A stretch of 64,000 nt of DNA from Hepsetus odoe (taxonomy: Eukaryota; Chordata; Actinopteri; Characiformes; Hepsetidae), in assembly GCA_017165825.1 (NCBI GenBank), contig CM029385.1, forward strand, positions 4,594,933 through 4,658,932. Direction: 5' to 3'. Of this stretch, positions 34,780-46,600 are shown one piece after another. The notes under the pieces were generated by a model. That model was not told where the DNA came from and made no database searches. It saw only the letters and a list, made by a program, of their open reading frames with translations. Each line of letters opens with the position of its first letter. The stretch's first letter is position 1. The position numbers and the translations under genes were made by a program.

Positions 34780-35060
34780 GAAACTACTGGAACTTGCTTT
34801 GATCCAGGTTAAGTGTTCAGATGAGGCAAAAAAAGAGGTTTGGTGTGAAATGAGGGACAGTAAACAGAAAAGACATTTTCCAAACTGTTCTGTAATGTTC
34901 TGGGGCTTTTTTTCCCTGAACCATGGAAGGATAAAGATCATTAGTAGCAGATTCTCATTCAGAATCAGGAAGTCTGGCACTTTCTTTTTAGTGCTCAAAC
35001 ATCTGGTCTGGAAAAAAAGGACTCGTATGGGGAAAATGGGCCTGGGTGAAAAGAAATTCT
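34780..35060 (+). mobile_element. Possible Tc1-like transposase relic
   Basis: A plus frame reads MIQVKCSDEAKKEVWCEMRD then NCSVMFWGFFSLNHG. This resembles the SDE..VW / SVMFWGCFS block of Tc1/mariner transposases. It is short and degenerate, and the call rests on this one block. Confidence 0.35.
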
Positions 35061-35726
35061 ACAATTCTTCAGTTGCAATTCTGGTCAAAATTTGAAAAAG
35101 TAGTTTGATATTTTGTGGTTCAGCTCAGGTGCCAATTATAGAAATTAAAATATAAAATGATCAGTGTAGGAAACCACGGAAGCTGAGAAGGACCTGCTGG
35201 GGAGAATCCTAGAAGCTCTGACCACGTCTCTCCAATCTGGCAAAGAAATGGCCTAAATTAAAAATTCCAAAAAAGAATTATGAAATTTTGCAATAGTCAA
35301 GCAGCCCAAGGTACCAAGGTGTATAATTAGATTTTACTTATTTTAATAAATATGGAGACCGATGGAGACCAATGTGTCCGGTATCGTGTTGATAGGGGCT
35401 GGTAGAGCTTCTAAAGAGCAATCATGGTATGATAATGAAATGAAATTTCAGTAGAAAATGATTTGAAGGATTAGTGTCCAAATACAGACAGAAGGCAACC
35501 GTTCCTTAGTGTGAACAGGTGGTCGGCACAGTCGGGGTGACATTCTGCAACTAGACCCAAGTCACACCACTCAACATATGGAGGCAGAGTCTGGCCGTAG
35601 GCCTAAACCAAGATCCATTACGTGGCAAAGGGTGCATAGGTTGGAGATTTCCAGAAGACCCCACATTACCTTACTGTGCACGTCAGATATGAGCCAAAAT
35701 ATTCCATTTATAGGTCAATGGTTCCT

Positions 35727-35868
35727 TGGGACACCAGTGGCCTACTGGTTAGGGACTAGGCTCCAGGTTTGGAAGGTTGTGGGTTAAGTCATGTAGGTCC
35801 AGGACTAAGATCCATGACCTTCTGATCATGAGGGCAAGTACCAAACCACTAGGGCTCCACTGCACCAG
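35727..35868. mobile_element. Two SINE heads in inverted arrangement
   Basis: A plus-oriented head (CCAGTGGCCTACTGGTTAGG to GTTGTGGGTTAAGTC) is followed directly by a minus-oriented head (CCATGACCTTCTGATCATGA to CAAACCACTAGGGCTCCACT). No SINE body lies between them. Confidence 0.65.
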
Positions 35869-35960
35869 TGTGAATCCACTACCCCTCCCTACTGTCCCAT
35901 CTTGTCCATACCACCATGTTCTTATTATCGAGTGTTTCATATGTGTACAGAGAGGGGACA

Positions 35961-36183
35961 GTAGTGAAAGGGACAAATTGTGAACACACCACCGCACACA
36001 GTGAACTTCTGAAAAGCTTCTTTGTATTTAAACCTTGCACACAGTGTAGCAGCCACAGGAAGCACCCGGGGAGCAGTGGTGGGGACAGCGCCTTTCTCAA
36101 AGGAATCTCAGGATACCTACTGGTCAAGGACTTGAACCCACGATCCTCCAATCAGTCCTGGACCACTAGACAACTGCTGCCTT
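35961..36183 (-). mobile_element. tRNA-derived SINE, decayed, minus orientation
   Basis: Tail TAGTGAAAGGGACAAATTGT, body GAAGCACCCGGGGAGCAGTG and CTTTCTCAAAGGAATCTCAG, head GACCACTAGACAACTGCTGC. Confidence 0.78.
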
Positions 36184-36334
36184 GTGGTGGAGGTGGTGCT
36201 GCTGCTTGCAATTTCCATCTCGACTCAACACTGTTCCTTGTCCCTGCACTGCCAGCCAGTGAAGTACTGGGCTGAGAAAACTTACATGATTTAACTGCAT
36301 TGGTTATCATGAGAATAAAGTTGTGAACTTTTTA

Positions 36335-36845
36335 AATGAATAAAATTTGAGCGTGAACAAAAGGGAGGAAAGTGGAGTGGTTAGGATGCAGGGAGTAGAG
36401 GTGGTGAAGGTGGAGGAGTTTCAATATTTGGGATCAACAGTTCAGTGTAACGGCGAGTGTGGAAGAGAGGTGAAGAAGAGTGTGCAGGCAGGTTGGAATG
36501 GGTGGAGAAGAATGGATGGAGTGATTTGTGACAGACGGGTACCAGCGAGAGTAAAAGGGAAGATTTACAGGACGGTAGTGAGACTAGCTATGCTGTACAG
36601 ATTGGAGATGCTGGCACTGCTGAAAAAACAGAAGGCACAGCTGGAGGTGTCAGAGTTAAAGATGCTGAGATGTTCGTTGGGTGTGACGAGGATGGACAGG
36701 ATTAGAAATGAGTATATTAGAGGGACAGCTCAGGTTAGACGTTTTGGAGACAAAGTTATAAAGGCAAGGTTGCGTTGGTTTGGACATGTCCAGAGGAGAG
36801 ACGAGGATTATACTGGAAGGAGGATGTTGAAGATGGAGCTGCCTC
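36335..36845 (+). mobile_element. RTE-type LINE fragment (3' part of the polymerase)
   Basis: An open stretch of about 165 codons reads as the C-terminal part of an RTE-clade reverse transcriptase. It includes VEEFQYLGSTVQCNGECGRE, AGWNGWRRMDGVICDRRVPA, LKMLRCSLGVTRMDRIRNEY and ARLRWFGHVQRRDEDY. It has no start domain and is truncated at both ends, so it is a relic and not a host gene. Confidence 0.88.
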
Positions 36846-37559
36846 TCTTCTACACTCGCCGTGGGGTGGCGGTGGTCCAGCTTGATCCAGCTTGAGAGAA
36901 CTGCTGGGAATGTATTGAGTAAAGAATCTGAACATTGACCAAGAGTTTATCAATATTAGCCTTCCAACTACAGCTTCAAAACTTAAGAAGCAGCACTTGT
37001 GCCCCACAATAATGTCCTGGCTAATTTACTACAGCTGGGGGAAAAAAGAAAAGACAATAATACTTTTTTTCACTGCATTATTCTTTCATCACGTCAACCT
37101 GTAAATCCCTGCTGAACTAAAACCAGGGTTTGATCATCCCTAGGGTGACACTGGAGGAGGCTTTTGAGAGTGATGCAAGTGTAATTTGTCAGATGAGATT
37201 TCAAAATGTTTTTGCAACATATATTCTCAAGGCATAAAACCCTCTTGATGGTTACAATATTTTAAATACAAGAAGTGTGTCATGTTTAAACACTGAGCGT
37301 GAATTCTAAAACATAAAATAGCCTGTGCAAAATCTCAAGATGCTGGTAATGCAAATAGATTAGACTCACGTGGATCAAAGGTGGAAAAAAGCTGGAAACT
37401 GCTGAAGAAAATCCCATCATCCTTGGAAATTTCACTCTATAATGTTATTAGTCAGGAAGGATTTCTCATACATGCTCAGAAAGCCCCCCCACTGGCTTAT
37501 TCTGGTTATATGAGAACTTTGAGTTGAAGTCTACACATTGAACTCATGAGAACACATCT

Positions 37560-38140
37560 TATGCGTTCCTCAAATCTTATCAAAATAACCTCCACATGAA
37601 TGCAGGACCCACTGTTTCCCAGAGCATCACACTTCCTCCACCAGCTTGCCTACCATCTCTTGCCCAGATAAGTGACGCATGTGTGATTCTTCAGACCAAG
37701 CAACTTCCTAGTGTTGCTCCATGGTCCAGCTTATTTGCACAGTAGGTGCTTTCAGAAGAAGACAGGGGTCAGCAGGGGCATGCCGACCGGTCTGTGGTTA
37801 TGTAACCCCTTTAGGCAGGAAGATGTGAAGCGCTTCGTGCCCGGACACTTCTCTATCAGAGGCAGCAATTCTTCAGCAATTTGCACTGCAGTAACTATTC
37901 TGAGATCTGATCAGATCAGACAGGCTAGACTAAGCCTCCCACCCGCACCAATGAGCCTTGGGCACCAACAGCCCTGTCTCTTGGTTGTCTTTCGTTGGAC
38001 CACTTTTGGTCGGGACTAAATCACTGCACACCAGGAGCACCCCACAAGTCTTGCCAGTTTGGAGACACTCTGATCTGCTTGTCTAGCCCTCAATATGTGC
38101 CTTTTCATGCTCGTTCGTTCTTTACGTTTCAGCCAATTTA
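37560..38140 (-). mobile_element. Degenerate Tc1-like transposase
   Basis: Read on the minus strand, the right part encodes a helix-turn-helix like the Tc1 paired domain (QSVSKLARLVGCSWCAV). The left part encodes a GRQAGGGSVMLWE-type catalytic block. It is broken by stops and shifts, and terminal inverted repeats were not located. Confidence 0.75.
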
Positions 38141-38274
38141 TGCCCAAACGTGCTGTGTGACATTTTAACATCTGAAACGTTTGTAAAAATTGTTCTTGAA
38201 CCAAAGTATCTACACTGTTTTGCTGCAAAATATATTATATATCATTAATTTCATATTCATTATATTTAAAAAAA

Positions 38275-38278
<4 letters not shown>

Positions 38279-38307
<29 letters not shown>
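38279..38307. repeat. CT dinucleotide microsatellite
   Basis: About 14 perfect CT units in AT-rich intergenic sequence. Confidence 0.95.
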
Positions 38308-38311
<4 letters not shown>

Positions 38312-38817
38312 ACCCCGGAAACGTCCGAGCAACAACTACAGCTGAAGTGCAACAAGCAGCAACTTCTTGCAAGATGAGCCTACATCAGCACCACTTTTGG
38401 AATGAGGACACCTTAAGGGGTAGTGCAAGAAGGGAGGGGGAACGTTCCCTCCCTTCCTGATATTACAGAAAATGACTGGACTGTATGTACAGTTGAATGG
38501 AAAATTTTTACATCCTCTGATGTTCTAGATCAAAAACCATCCATGTTTTTCAAACTTTGAACACTTCCTTTTTAACATTTCTCAATGAAAACATGTGCAG
38601 TGCAAAGGTTTTTCCTGCACATGTTGAACAATCCAAGCAACCAATTAACAGACTTTGAGGCAAAGTGCATGAAAGCAGAACAGACACTGGATCTACTGGA
38701 AGAACCTCAGCTTGGAACTTCTCTGTAAGATCCTGCTTTGTAAAAGGTTGGTGTTTTTCGCTGCTTCTAGTGTTTAAAATGAGACACATGGCCTCCAACC
38801 TCTTTGCTCCAAGATGT

Positions 38818-40528
38818 TTTAATTGGAAAAATCAGTTTCAAAAATACAAGGGAAAGTCCAGGAAAAGGCGGTGTAGGTGCATACAGAGTTCCAAAAACGA
38901 CGGCATGGCTCGCTCACAAATATAATGACTAGTAAATGGCCAGACCATTTGAATAACGAGGAATATCTTTCCAAAACGAGCCACGATACCAGTATTAAAG
39001 TGAGTGAGGATTCAGTGCATTCTTAAACATGTAGAAACCAATGTATCCACAAAGGCCCCAAGAACAAATGATAAAGGCGAAGAAGCAGTCAGGAATCTGA
39101 TTACACAACACGCACAAATGACTTACAGAAGAAGAGGCTTGAATGGCAACCTCAATAATGTATGACATAAAAGGATAAAATGGAGCTCAAATATAACAAA
39201 GTGATGTCAAGTTATCATCATTTGGCAAAACACAAATATAGTAGAAGCACAAAAAACAGCCAAAAATAGCCTCCAACAGAATGTAAGGGACCCCTCTTGC
39301 AGGATTCCAGAAATGTCTAGTAGCCCTTACAAACGACTGGAATGGTGAATTTGGCAAAACACTGAAAATAAGGTCTTCAGTTAAGAAATAATGAGGTTTT
39401 AAAAGAAAAAAAAAAAAAGGCAAACATGAGATGACAGAACAGTTTCCGTTAATGAACACTGGGAGGAAAAACAAAACAAAACAGTAGATGGAAGCCTAGA
39501 ATTTCTAAATTTCCTTCCACAAAAAAAAAACAAAACAAAAAAAGATAAAACTCCAGTGCAGGCCGTGTCTCTAGCTTCTCATGAGGAAGGTGAAGCGTGT
39601 AAGCAAGCGGACACTAAAACAAGTATTTACACAACACGAGGGCCGCAGTCCGCCGGCAGAGGAAACCCCTCCATCCGCATGGCTCAGTTTAACAATGTTC
39701 TTAAATATCCAAACTAAAAACCTAATTCCTATTCTAACCCCCCTCCCAAAAACCTTCAGTAACGCCGTCTCATTTTGCCCAGACATGTCTCAAAAGCACA
39801 GCAATGTTCATGGTGTATTTATGGATACCAGTTCAGAGAGAATGTTGCACAGAGCGTTACTCCACGCACCGGACCATGACTAACTCATCGACTACTATGA
39901 GCATTAAAAAACTCAAACTAAGGGCTTCACTTGTGCTAAAAGCCAAAGCGATGTAGTGATTTACAGAGCAAGGGTAGCATGTAAGGATCTGTTGTGTGAA
40001 GAGCCGTTTGTACATAGGAACGTCACGGAACAGCTGAAATATATGGCGACAAGCATGCAGAGATCAATGCCTTTACATTGCCGATTCTTAGTTTTACGTA
40101 CGGGACGCGATTCTCAAATCAAGGATGGGGGCAGCACGCTGTGGGCAGAACCAATCACATCACGAATATCGACGTCATCCTATCATACATGAGACGTCCA
40201 GCTTCTGCTTTTCGGAGCGTGACCCTTGGGCACAAGTTATTAGGGAGGAGACTAAAAGTGACCAGATCCTACGGTGGAAACATCTTGTTTAAATAGTGCT
40301 CCAAACAGTGTACCTTTGAAAACACTCTAAACCAGTAAAATGTGAGAGATGGTGAACGGAGTTCAGCATGCCAATGTGCACTTTCTCTACGTTAGTCTGC
40401 GTTGGGTTTGAAGTCCGTGCTGTTTGCCCAAGAGCCTCTAGGTATGTTCCGTTCTATGCGTGAGCGAAGGGAATTGGAATCACTTGTCTACGCTACAGCA
40501 TTTGTGGGACGGGGAGCAGGACAGGAGA
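38818..40528 (-). other. tspan31: tspan31 3' untranslated region (candidate extent)
   Basis: Non-coding sequence after the tspan31 stop. The first clear minus-strand polyadenylation signal that I find is ATTAAA (TTTAAT on plus) at 38818-38823, which would give a 1.7 kb UTR. Shorter ends using weaker signals cannot be excluded. Short frames in it have no domains. Confidence 0.45.
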
Positions 40529-40603
40529 CTATAGGAAGGCGCTGGGGTTTGCCCGGGGGTCTTTCTGGTTCCTGTAGCGCATGGCCAGCCAAACTCCTAA
40601 AAT
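40529..40603 (-). CDS. tspan31: tspan31 exon 6 and stop
   Basis: It encodes ILGVWLAMRYRNQKDPRANP and SAFL, then TAG. Acceptor CAG at 40606-40604. Confidence 0.95.
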   Translation of the reverse strand: MLGVWLAMRYRNQKDPRANPSAFL

Positions 40604-43600
40604 CTGAAAGAAAGAAAAAAAACAAACAGTAATTTAAAAAAAGAATCTGACTTCTTTCAAACAAAACAGACATAATGTAGGGTTGGTTATGTAATGTACT
40701 GACGTACCACAGTAAAAATCTTTTTTCATCTCTGAAAAATGATTCCAATAATTCTACAGCTTGACTGTCTTTTCATGCACACTTCTACCAAAAGATTTAA
40801 AAAAAAAATAATAAAACAACAAAACTGCAACTATTTATGCCTGGTATTCCATCATCACACATCATCTTCCAGAGAAAGATAAACTTTCATCCAATATCAG
40901 TTTGAAATGTCGATCAAATTTGTTTCAAGCAAACACTTAATGGTATTTAACTCAGAATTAAACAGCCTATTTTTCCAAGTTTAAAGTATGTCCACATAAT
41001 GTATATATTCTGGAAATGACCTTTCTTCTGTTAAGCTTCTTTGAACTATTGAAAAATTATCTCTCTCAAACTTGATTATTATTATTATTAATAGATCAAA
41101 AAGGGTCCTGCTTCAGCAGTGGCTTTCAAACTGTGGGCAGCACATCCCCCAGTGGGCCATGGTGGAATTGCAAGGAGCATTTAATTTTATTATTATTTAT
41201 TTATTTTTATTTTTTTTGCTAAGCACAAAGAGACATGCAATACATCTTGGAGCAAGCAGCTCTTAACTCCAGATACGAGAGAACTACTATGCTGCGTTGT
41301 CCCCTCACAGGCGTTCTCAAACAAGGCCAAATAAATTACAGCAACGCTGAGAAACTAGAGAGAGTAACCGAGTGTGCATTCAAAACTATGGAATTGTGCC
41401 AGCGATGAGGCTTTTAAGCTTGATCACTTGGCAGCTGCCAAACATCAGCTATCTAGGCACTCCGAGCATCATCTCGTGGGCTGAGGAACCTTTGCAACAT
41501 AGGCCGAGAGCTTGTGAAAGTTTGTGAACCCCTGTTCTGTGGTATTGCCACTTACAATCCCATTTCTATTCTTTCCTTCATACCATTTCTTTACCTCATT
41601 CCTTAAGTCAAGTATTCAGGCCAAAGTATTGAAAATGGGGCCGGTCTGAAAGAAACGCCACCCTTCAGCTGCTTTTCTGAGTGCACAGAATCACATGAAC
41701 GTATCTAATTTAATTCAGCATAACAAATGCTGCTGCCTGAACCTCGCCTCTCAAAAGTGGCCCTGCAGCAGAAAATACAGCATTCATGTGAAGTTGGTGA
41801 CTAACAACTACGTACGCCTGGCTCACAACTCCAGCAGAAGATTCAGAGAAGCGAGGGATATTTCCAGGCCTGCCTGATATAACCTAAAAGGTGCTGGCAT
41901 CCTCCTTTTCCAGGAAAAATCCAGTTTTCAAACGTGAGACATGTGCAGGGTTACGACTTAAAAGTATTTCTCAGATTCATTTTCAGGCATTAAATTCGGA
42001 TATACATCATTTTAAAATCACAAACACTTTTCCAGGGCAGCGGTGGCCTAGTGGTTAGGGAGTTGACCCCGCATCGGAAGATTGTGGGTTCGATTCCCTC
42101 AAAAGTAGGTTGCCCTGAAGTACCCCTGAGCAAGGTACCGTCCCCGTCACTGCTCCCCGGGCGCTTTCAATAGCTGCCCGCTGCTGCACGGTGTTTGTGT
42201 GCATGGGTTAAAAGCAGAGGTCCAATTTCGTTGTGGTTCATGGTGTGCAGTGCTGTGACCTCGCAATGACAAGGGTTGTCACTTTCACTTTTTTTTCTTT
42301 CACTTCTTATCTAAGCTTCTTATCACGGCACATATTTTCACAATAGTAAGTCAAATGTATAATGTACAAGATAAATATCTAAATGTTCAGAATAGCTTTT
42401 TTAATATCAATAATGTGGATTGAATGTGTCTTGGAATCTATATATTTAAATGTTATAATATTATAATATTATTATATTAATAGTATTTAAATATTATATT
42501 AAAAAAATATTTTTCCTCTCATCTCTTTGGGAACAGACCCCCGTGCAAAATACACTGAGTATGATAGGACAGTACTTTGTCCATTAAAGTGCGCCAGCGT
42601 CAAAGAACGCATGGGATCACAATGAGATAACATGGTGTACAGAAGTGTCTTTTAAATTGTTTTGTTAGCATACAGCATAACGTGTTACCTTATTAATACA
42701 GTTTCCATTTTTCATGGGTCAGAATTTGCACGTGTATGAGTAAACAGACTAGAAAGTTGCATTTTATTCCAATCACTGAGAAACTGAATTTTAGGATGAA
42801 CAGGCATCGGGTGACCCCTTGATTCCACCCCAGGCTAAAGAGCGCTGCTTCCAGATCCAAATGCTGTAAATACCCAACATTACTGCACCCAATAGCGTAA
42901 TAAGAATTCAGTGCAGTAAACTCACTTTGACTCTGACATGTGGATCTACAAAGTAACAGTGCAGGTTATATAAAAGACAAACAGCTGTGCGAGTGAGACT
43001 TGAACTGACCTCGGTAAAGCTGAAGAAGAGACCAACTCCACCCAGGATCCTCAGGGCTTCGGACGCATGATCAAGCATTTTCTGACCGCAGGTGCCACAT
43101 GTTTTACATGTCTGTGGTTGGAGAGGAAAACATGGTTAGCGTTTTAATAATCGAATGCTATTGCTTGGACTGGCCATGGACTATATAATCAGTCTTTGTG
43201 GATTGTGCAATTTACGGAAAATGTGATAACTTAAGGGAATGTGTAGAATTATCCTCATTATCATTCCTCTCTTAACTTCTACACTTTAAGCACTACTGTG
43301 TGCTTTGAATTAAGAGGGCATTCTTACTACAGGACAGTTGGCGAGATCAGCTTCAAACTGGGCCTGATTCTGAGTGTTGTTGAAAAGTCCACAGCATTCC
43401 AGCTTGGTCTCCAGGTCCTTCTTAGTCTCGTTGCCCATCATTCTCCAAGTGGAGTTCAAAAGCACCTCCTGCAAAGCAACATCAACATCACAATGAAAAA
43501 CTTGTTAAGTTTTCAAATCAATTGGAGTAGAAATCATGTTAATATTTTAACACAAATATAAGTTCACTTTACCAGTTACCAGCTCTCTCCAACATATGAA

Positions 43601-46600
43601 TGGAAACCTACCTGCTGACCCCGGTTCATGGCCAGGCAAGAGCAGGATACACCAAACTGGAAGAGAAACACTATGAAGAGAATGACCATGTACTGAAGGA
43701 GGGATCCAGAGTCAAGGCAAATAAGTAACTCATGACTAGAGACAGTCTTATTAATAAACTCTGAAGAATTATTTTTCATTCTCAAAAAAAAAGTCTCAAA
43801 TGTGCATTACACCAGGTTAAGGAAACCTGGTGATGTAAACCAGAAGTTGGGAAGGTCAGAGAGAGATAGTAAACAAGAGTACAAGCACATAAAGGCTGAA
43901 GAAAGCAGTGGCAAAGGTTAAAGAGAAGGTGTTTGGTGAATTGAATGAGAGGTTAGACAGTAAGGAGGGAGAGAAGGACCAATACTGATTGGCTAGGCAA
44001 AGAGACAGAGCTGGGAAATATGTGCAGCAGGTCAGGGCAATTAAGGATAGAGATGGAAACGTACTCACAAGTGAGCAGAGCATAGTGAGCAGAGGGAAAG
44101 AATTCTTTGAGAGGCTGAAAAACGAAGAAAATGAGAGGATTGGATGATGTGAAGACAGTGAACCAGGAAGTGCAGTGGATTAGCATGATTGGAGTAAGTG
44201 CAGCGATGAAGAGGATTAAGAATGGAAAGGCTTTTGATCCAGATGATATACCGGTGGAAGCATGGAGGTGCATAGGAAAGATAGCAGTTGAGTTCCTGAC
44301 CACATTGTTTAGCACAATCCTAGAAAGTGAGAGGAGCCTGAGGAGTGGAGAGGAAGTGTACTGGTACCAATTTTCAAGAATAAGGGTGATGCACAGAGCT
44401 GTAGTAACTATAGAGGAATAAAGTTGATCAGCCAGAGCATGAAATTATGGGAAAGAGTAGTGGAAGCGAGGTTTAAATAAATAAATAAATAAATAAATAA
44501 AAAAGGTGAGGATTAGTGAACAGCAGAATGGTTTCGTGCTGAGAAGGAGCACTACAGATGCAATGTGTGCTCTGAGGGTGTTGATGGAGAAGTACAGAGA
44601 AGATCAGAAAGAGCTGCACTGTGCCTTTGTGGACTTGGAGAAAGCATATGACAGGTTGCCTAGAGAAGTATGTGAGAGTTGTGCTGGATATGTACGAGGG
44701 CAGTGTGACAGTGGTGAGGTCTGCAGAAAGAGTGGCGGATGCATTTAAGGTAGAGGTTGGATTACATCAGGTATTAGAGCTGAGCCCATTCTTGTTTGCC
44801 ATGGTAAAGGACAGGCTGACAGACAAGGTAAGGCAGGAGTCCCAGAGGACTATGAGGTTTACTGATGATATTGCAATCTGTAGTAAAAGTAGGGAGCAGC
44901 TTGAGGAGAACCAAGCGAAGGTGGAGATATGCCCTAGAGAGTAGAAGGTGAGAATAGGTGAGTAGAAAAAAAAAAAAACAGAATACGTGTGGGAACGAAA
45001 GGGAGGATGTAACCTCTGGTTACGATGACGTACAGGTGGAGAAGGAGGAATTTAAATACTTGGGATCAACAGTTCAGAGCAACAGGGAGTAGAAGAGAGT
45101 GATCTTTGACAGATGGGTACCAGCAAGAGTGAAAGGAAAGGTTTACAGGACAGAGGGGTCTAAAAACAGGCAGCAGAGCTGGGTGTGTCAGAGCGAAAGA
45201 GGCTGAGATTTTCGTTGGTTGTACGACTCCTAAACAGGAGCAGCCGAAAGAAGGAGAAGAGCATTTTTCATAATTACAGACTTTTTTGACCTTGTTTCAC
45301 ATTATTAAAGTCCCAGAACAATCAGAACTCAGAGCTGTCAGCACAATTTGATCTCAACGGTATGCGAGAGGATTCCCCCAAAAAGGCAAACAAATCTTTA
45401 CAGGCAAAGAATCTTGATAAATCAGCACTCTTACGAAACACACTCTGGAGCAAAAACAGGGTTGTGCAAATGTACTAATGAACAATACGCATCGTGAGGG
45501 AACATAGGATACATCTTAAATCTGTGCAGAAGGTGAGCACAAGTTAAAATAAGACAACGACTCCAAACAGTTAATATAGCTCAAATCTGGTTTCTAAAAA
45601 TGTGGAGGTACTAGCGTTTCCTTGTCAATCTTTTGGCTTGCATCTGAGAATGCTTCCCAGATTTAGTTCTGTAAATAAAAATTGGTCAAACTAAACTACA
45701 AAGCTGAAACAAGTTCATTTTTTTATCTGTAATTTTGTAAACTTTAAAGCTATCTGAATAATTTTTTTTGCTGCCGTCCAGCAAGCACAAAAACGTTATT
45801 AACATGTTGGATGGAAAAAAAAAATACTTTCCTTATATAAAATCAAAAGCAACGGTGCATTAGCATAAATAAGGTCTACTTGTTTATTATTAAACTCTAC
45901 ACCAGCAAGAAGGGCTCTCTGCACCCTCACTGTAAAAGCCGGCACGTGCTGAAAGAATTCAAAGGCTGTGTAGCGTTTTGCATGGCTGAAATAAAAATAA
46001 AAAGTTTAATAAAGGATACAAAGAAGAGCATGACTTGGTGGTGATGGACGGCGCCAATGAGGCCCACGATGGCAATAAGCAGTAGGAAGAAGCCCACGGC
46101 GATCACGCCGCCGATGATGTGGATACTGGAGACGATGCCAAAGCCCTTTCCCCATGCTGCCACACCAATCAGAAGCAGCCCCACCAACTGAGGAGGAAAA
46201 AGGAGCAGACGATGAGAATCACAGAAACTGAACACTTAAACAGCTCAATCATTCGCTCATTATTTATTCAGAAAATGCACTTCCATCTTGTTAAAATCTG
46301 GACAATCCATGAAGTTTTATTTTAGCCATTATGCCTCTTTATCCACAAAAGCTGATCTGTGGTTATGTAGGAGCAAAGATATCCGTTTGGCATGGAATAA
46401 TAAGGACTAAATAAGGACGGTTCACTTCAGCCCTTGTGTTAATTGGAATTAACCCAGTGAGAAGATAAAATTTGGCTTTTACTGTAAAAGCTACTATTTT
46501 CTACATACTTGAACTATATTACCTTATGTAATATTCATTTATCGCATACATGGGGACATTTTCAGCATATTTTTTTTACCCCCCCTAATGTACAACTCGA

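Larger units (their letters stand above)
40604..43009 (-). other. tspan31: tspan31 intron 5
   Basis: 2.4 kb, holding a hAT-like small element (41117-41532), a full SINE (42034-42291) and an AT-rich tract (about 42430-42520). No other exon seen. Confidence 0.7.

Noticed and set aside
42034..42110. Possible tRNA gene
   Set aside because: A and B boxes are perfect, but the sequence lacks an acceptor-stem fold and continues into the SINE body; it is a SINE head.
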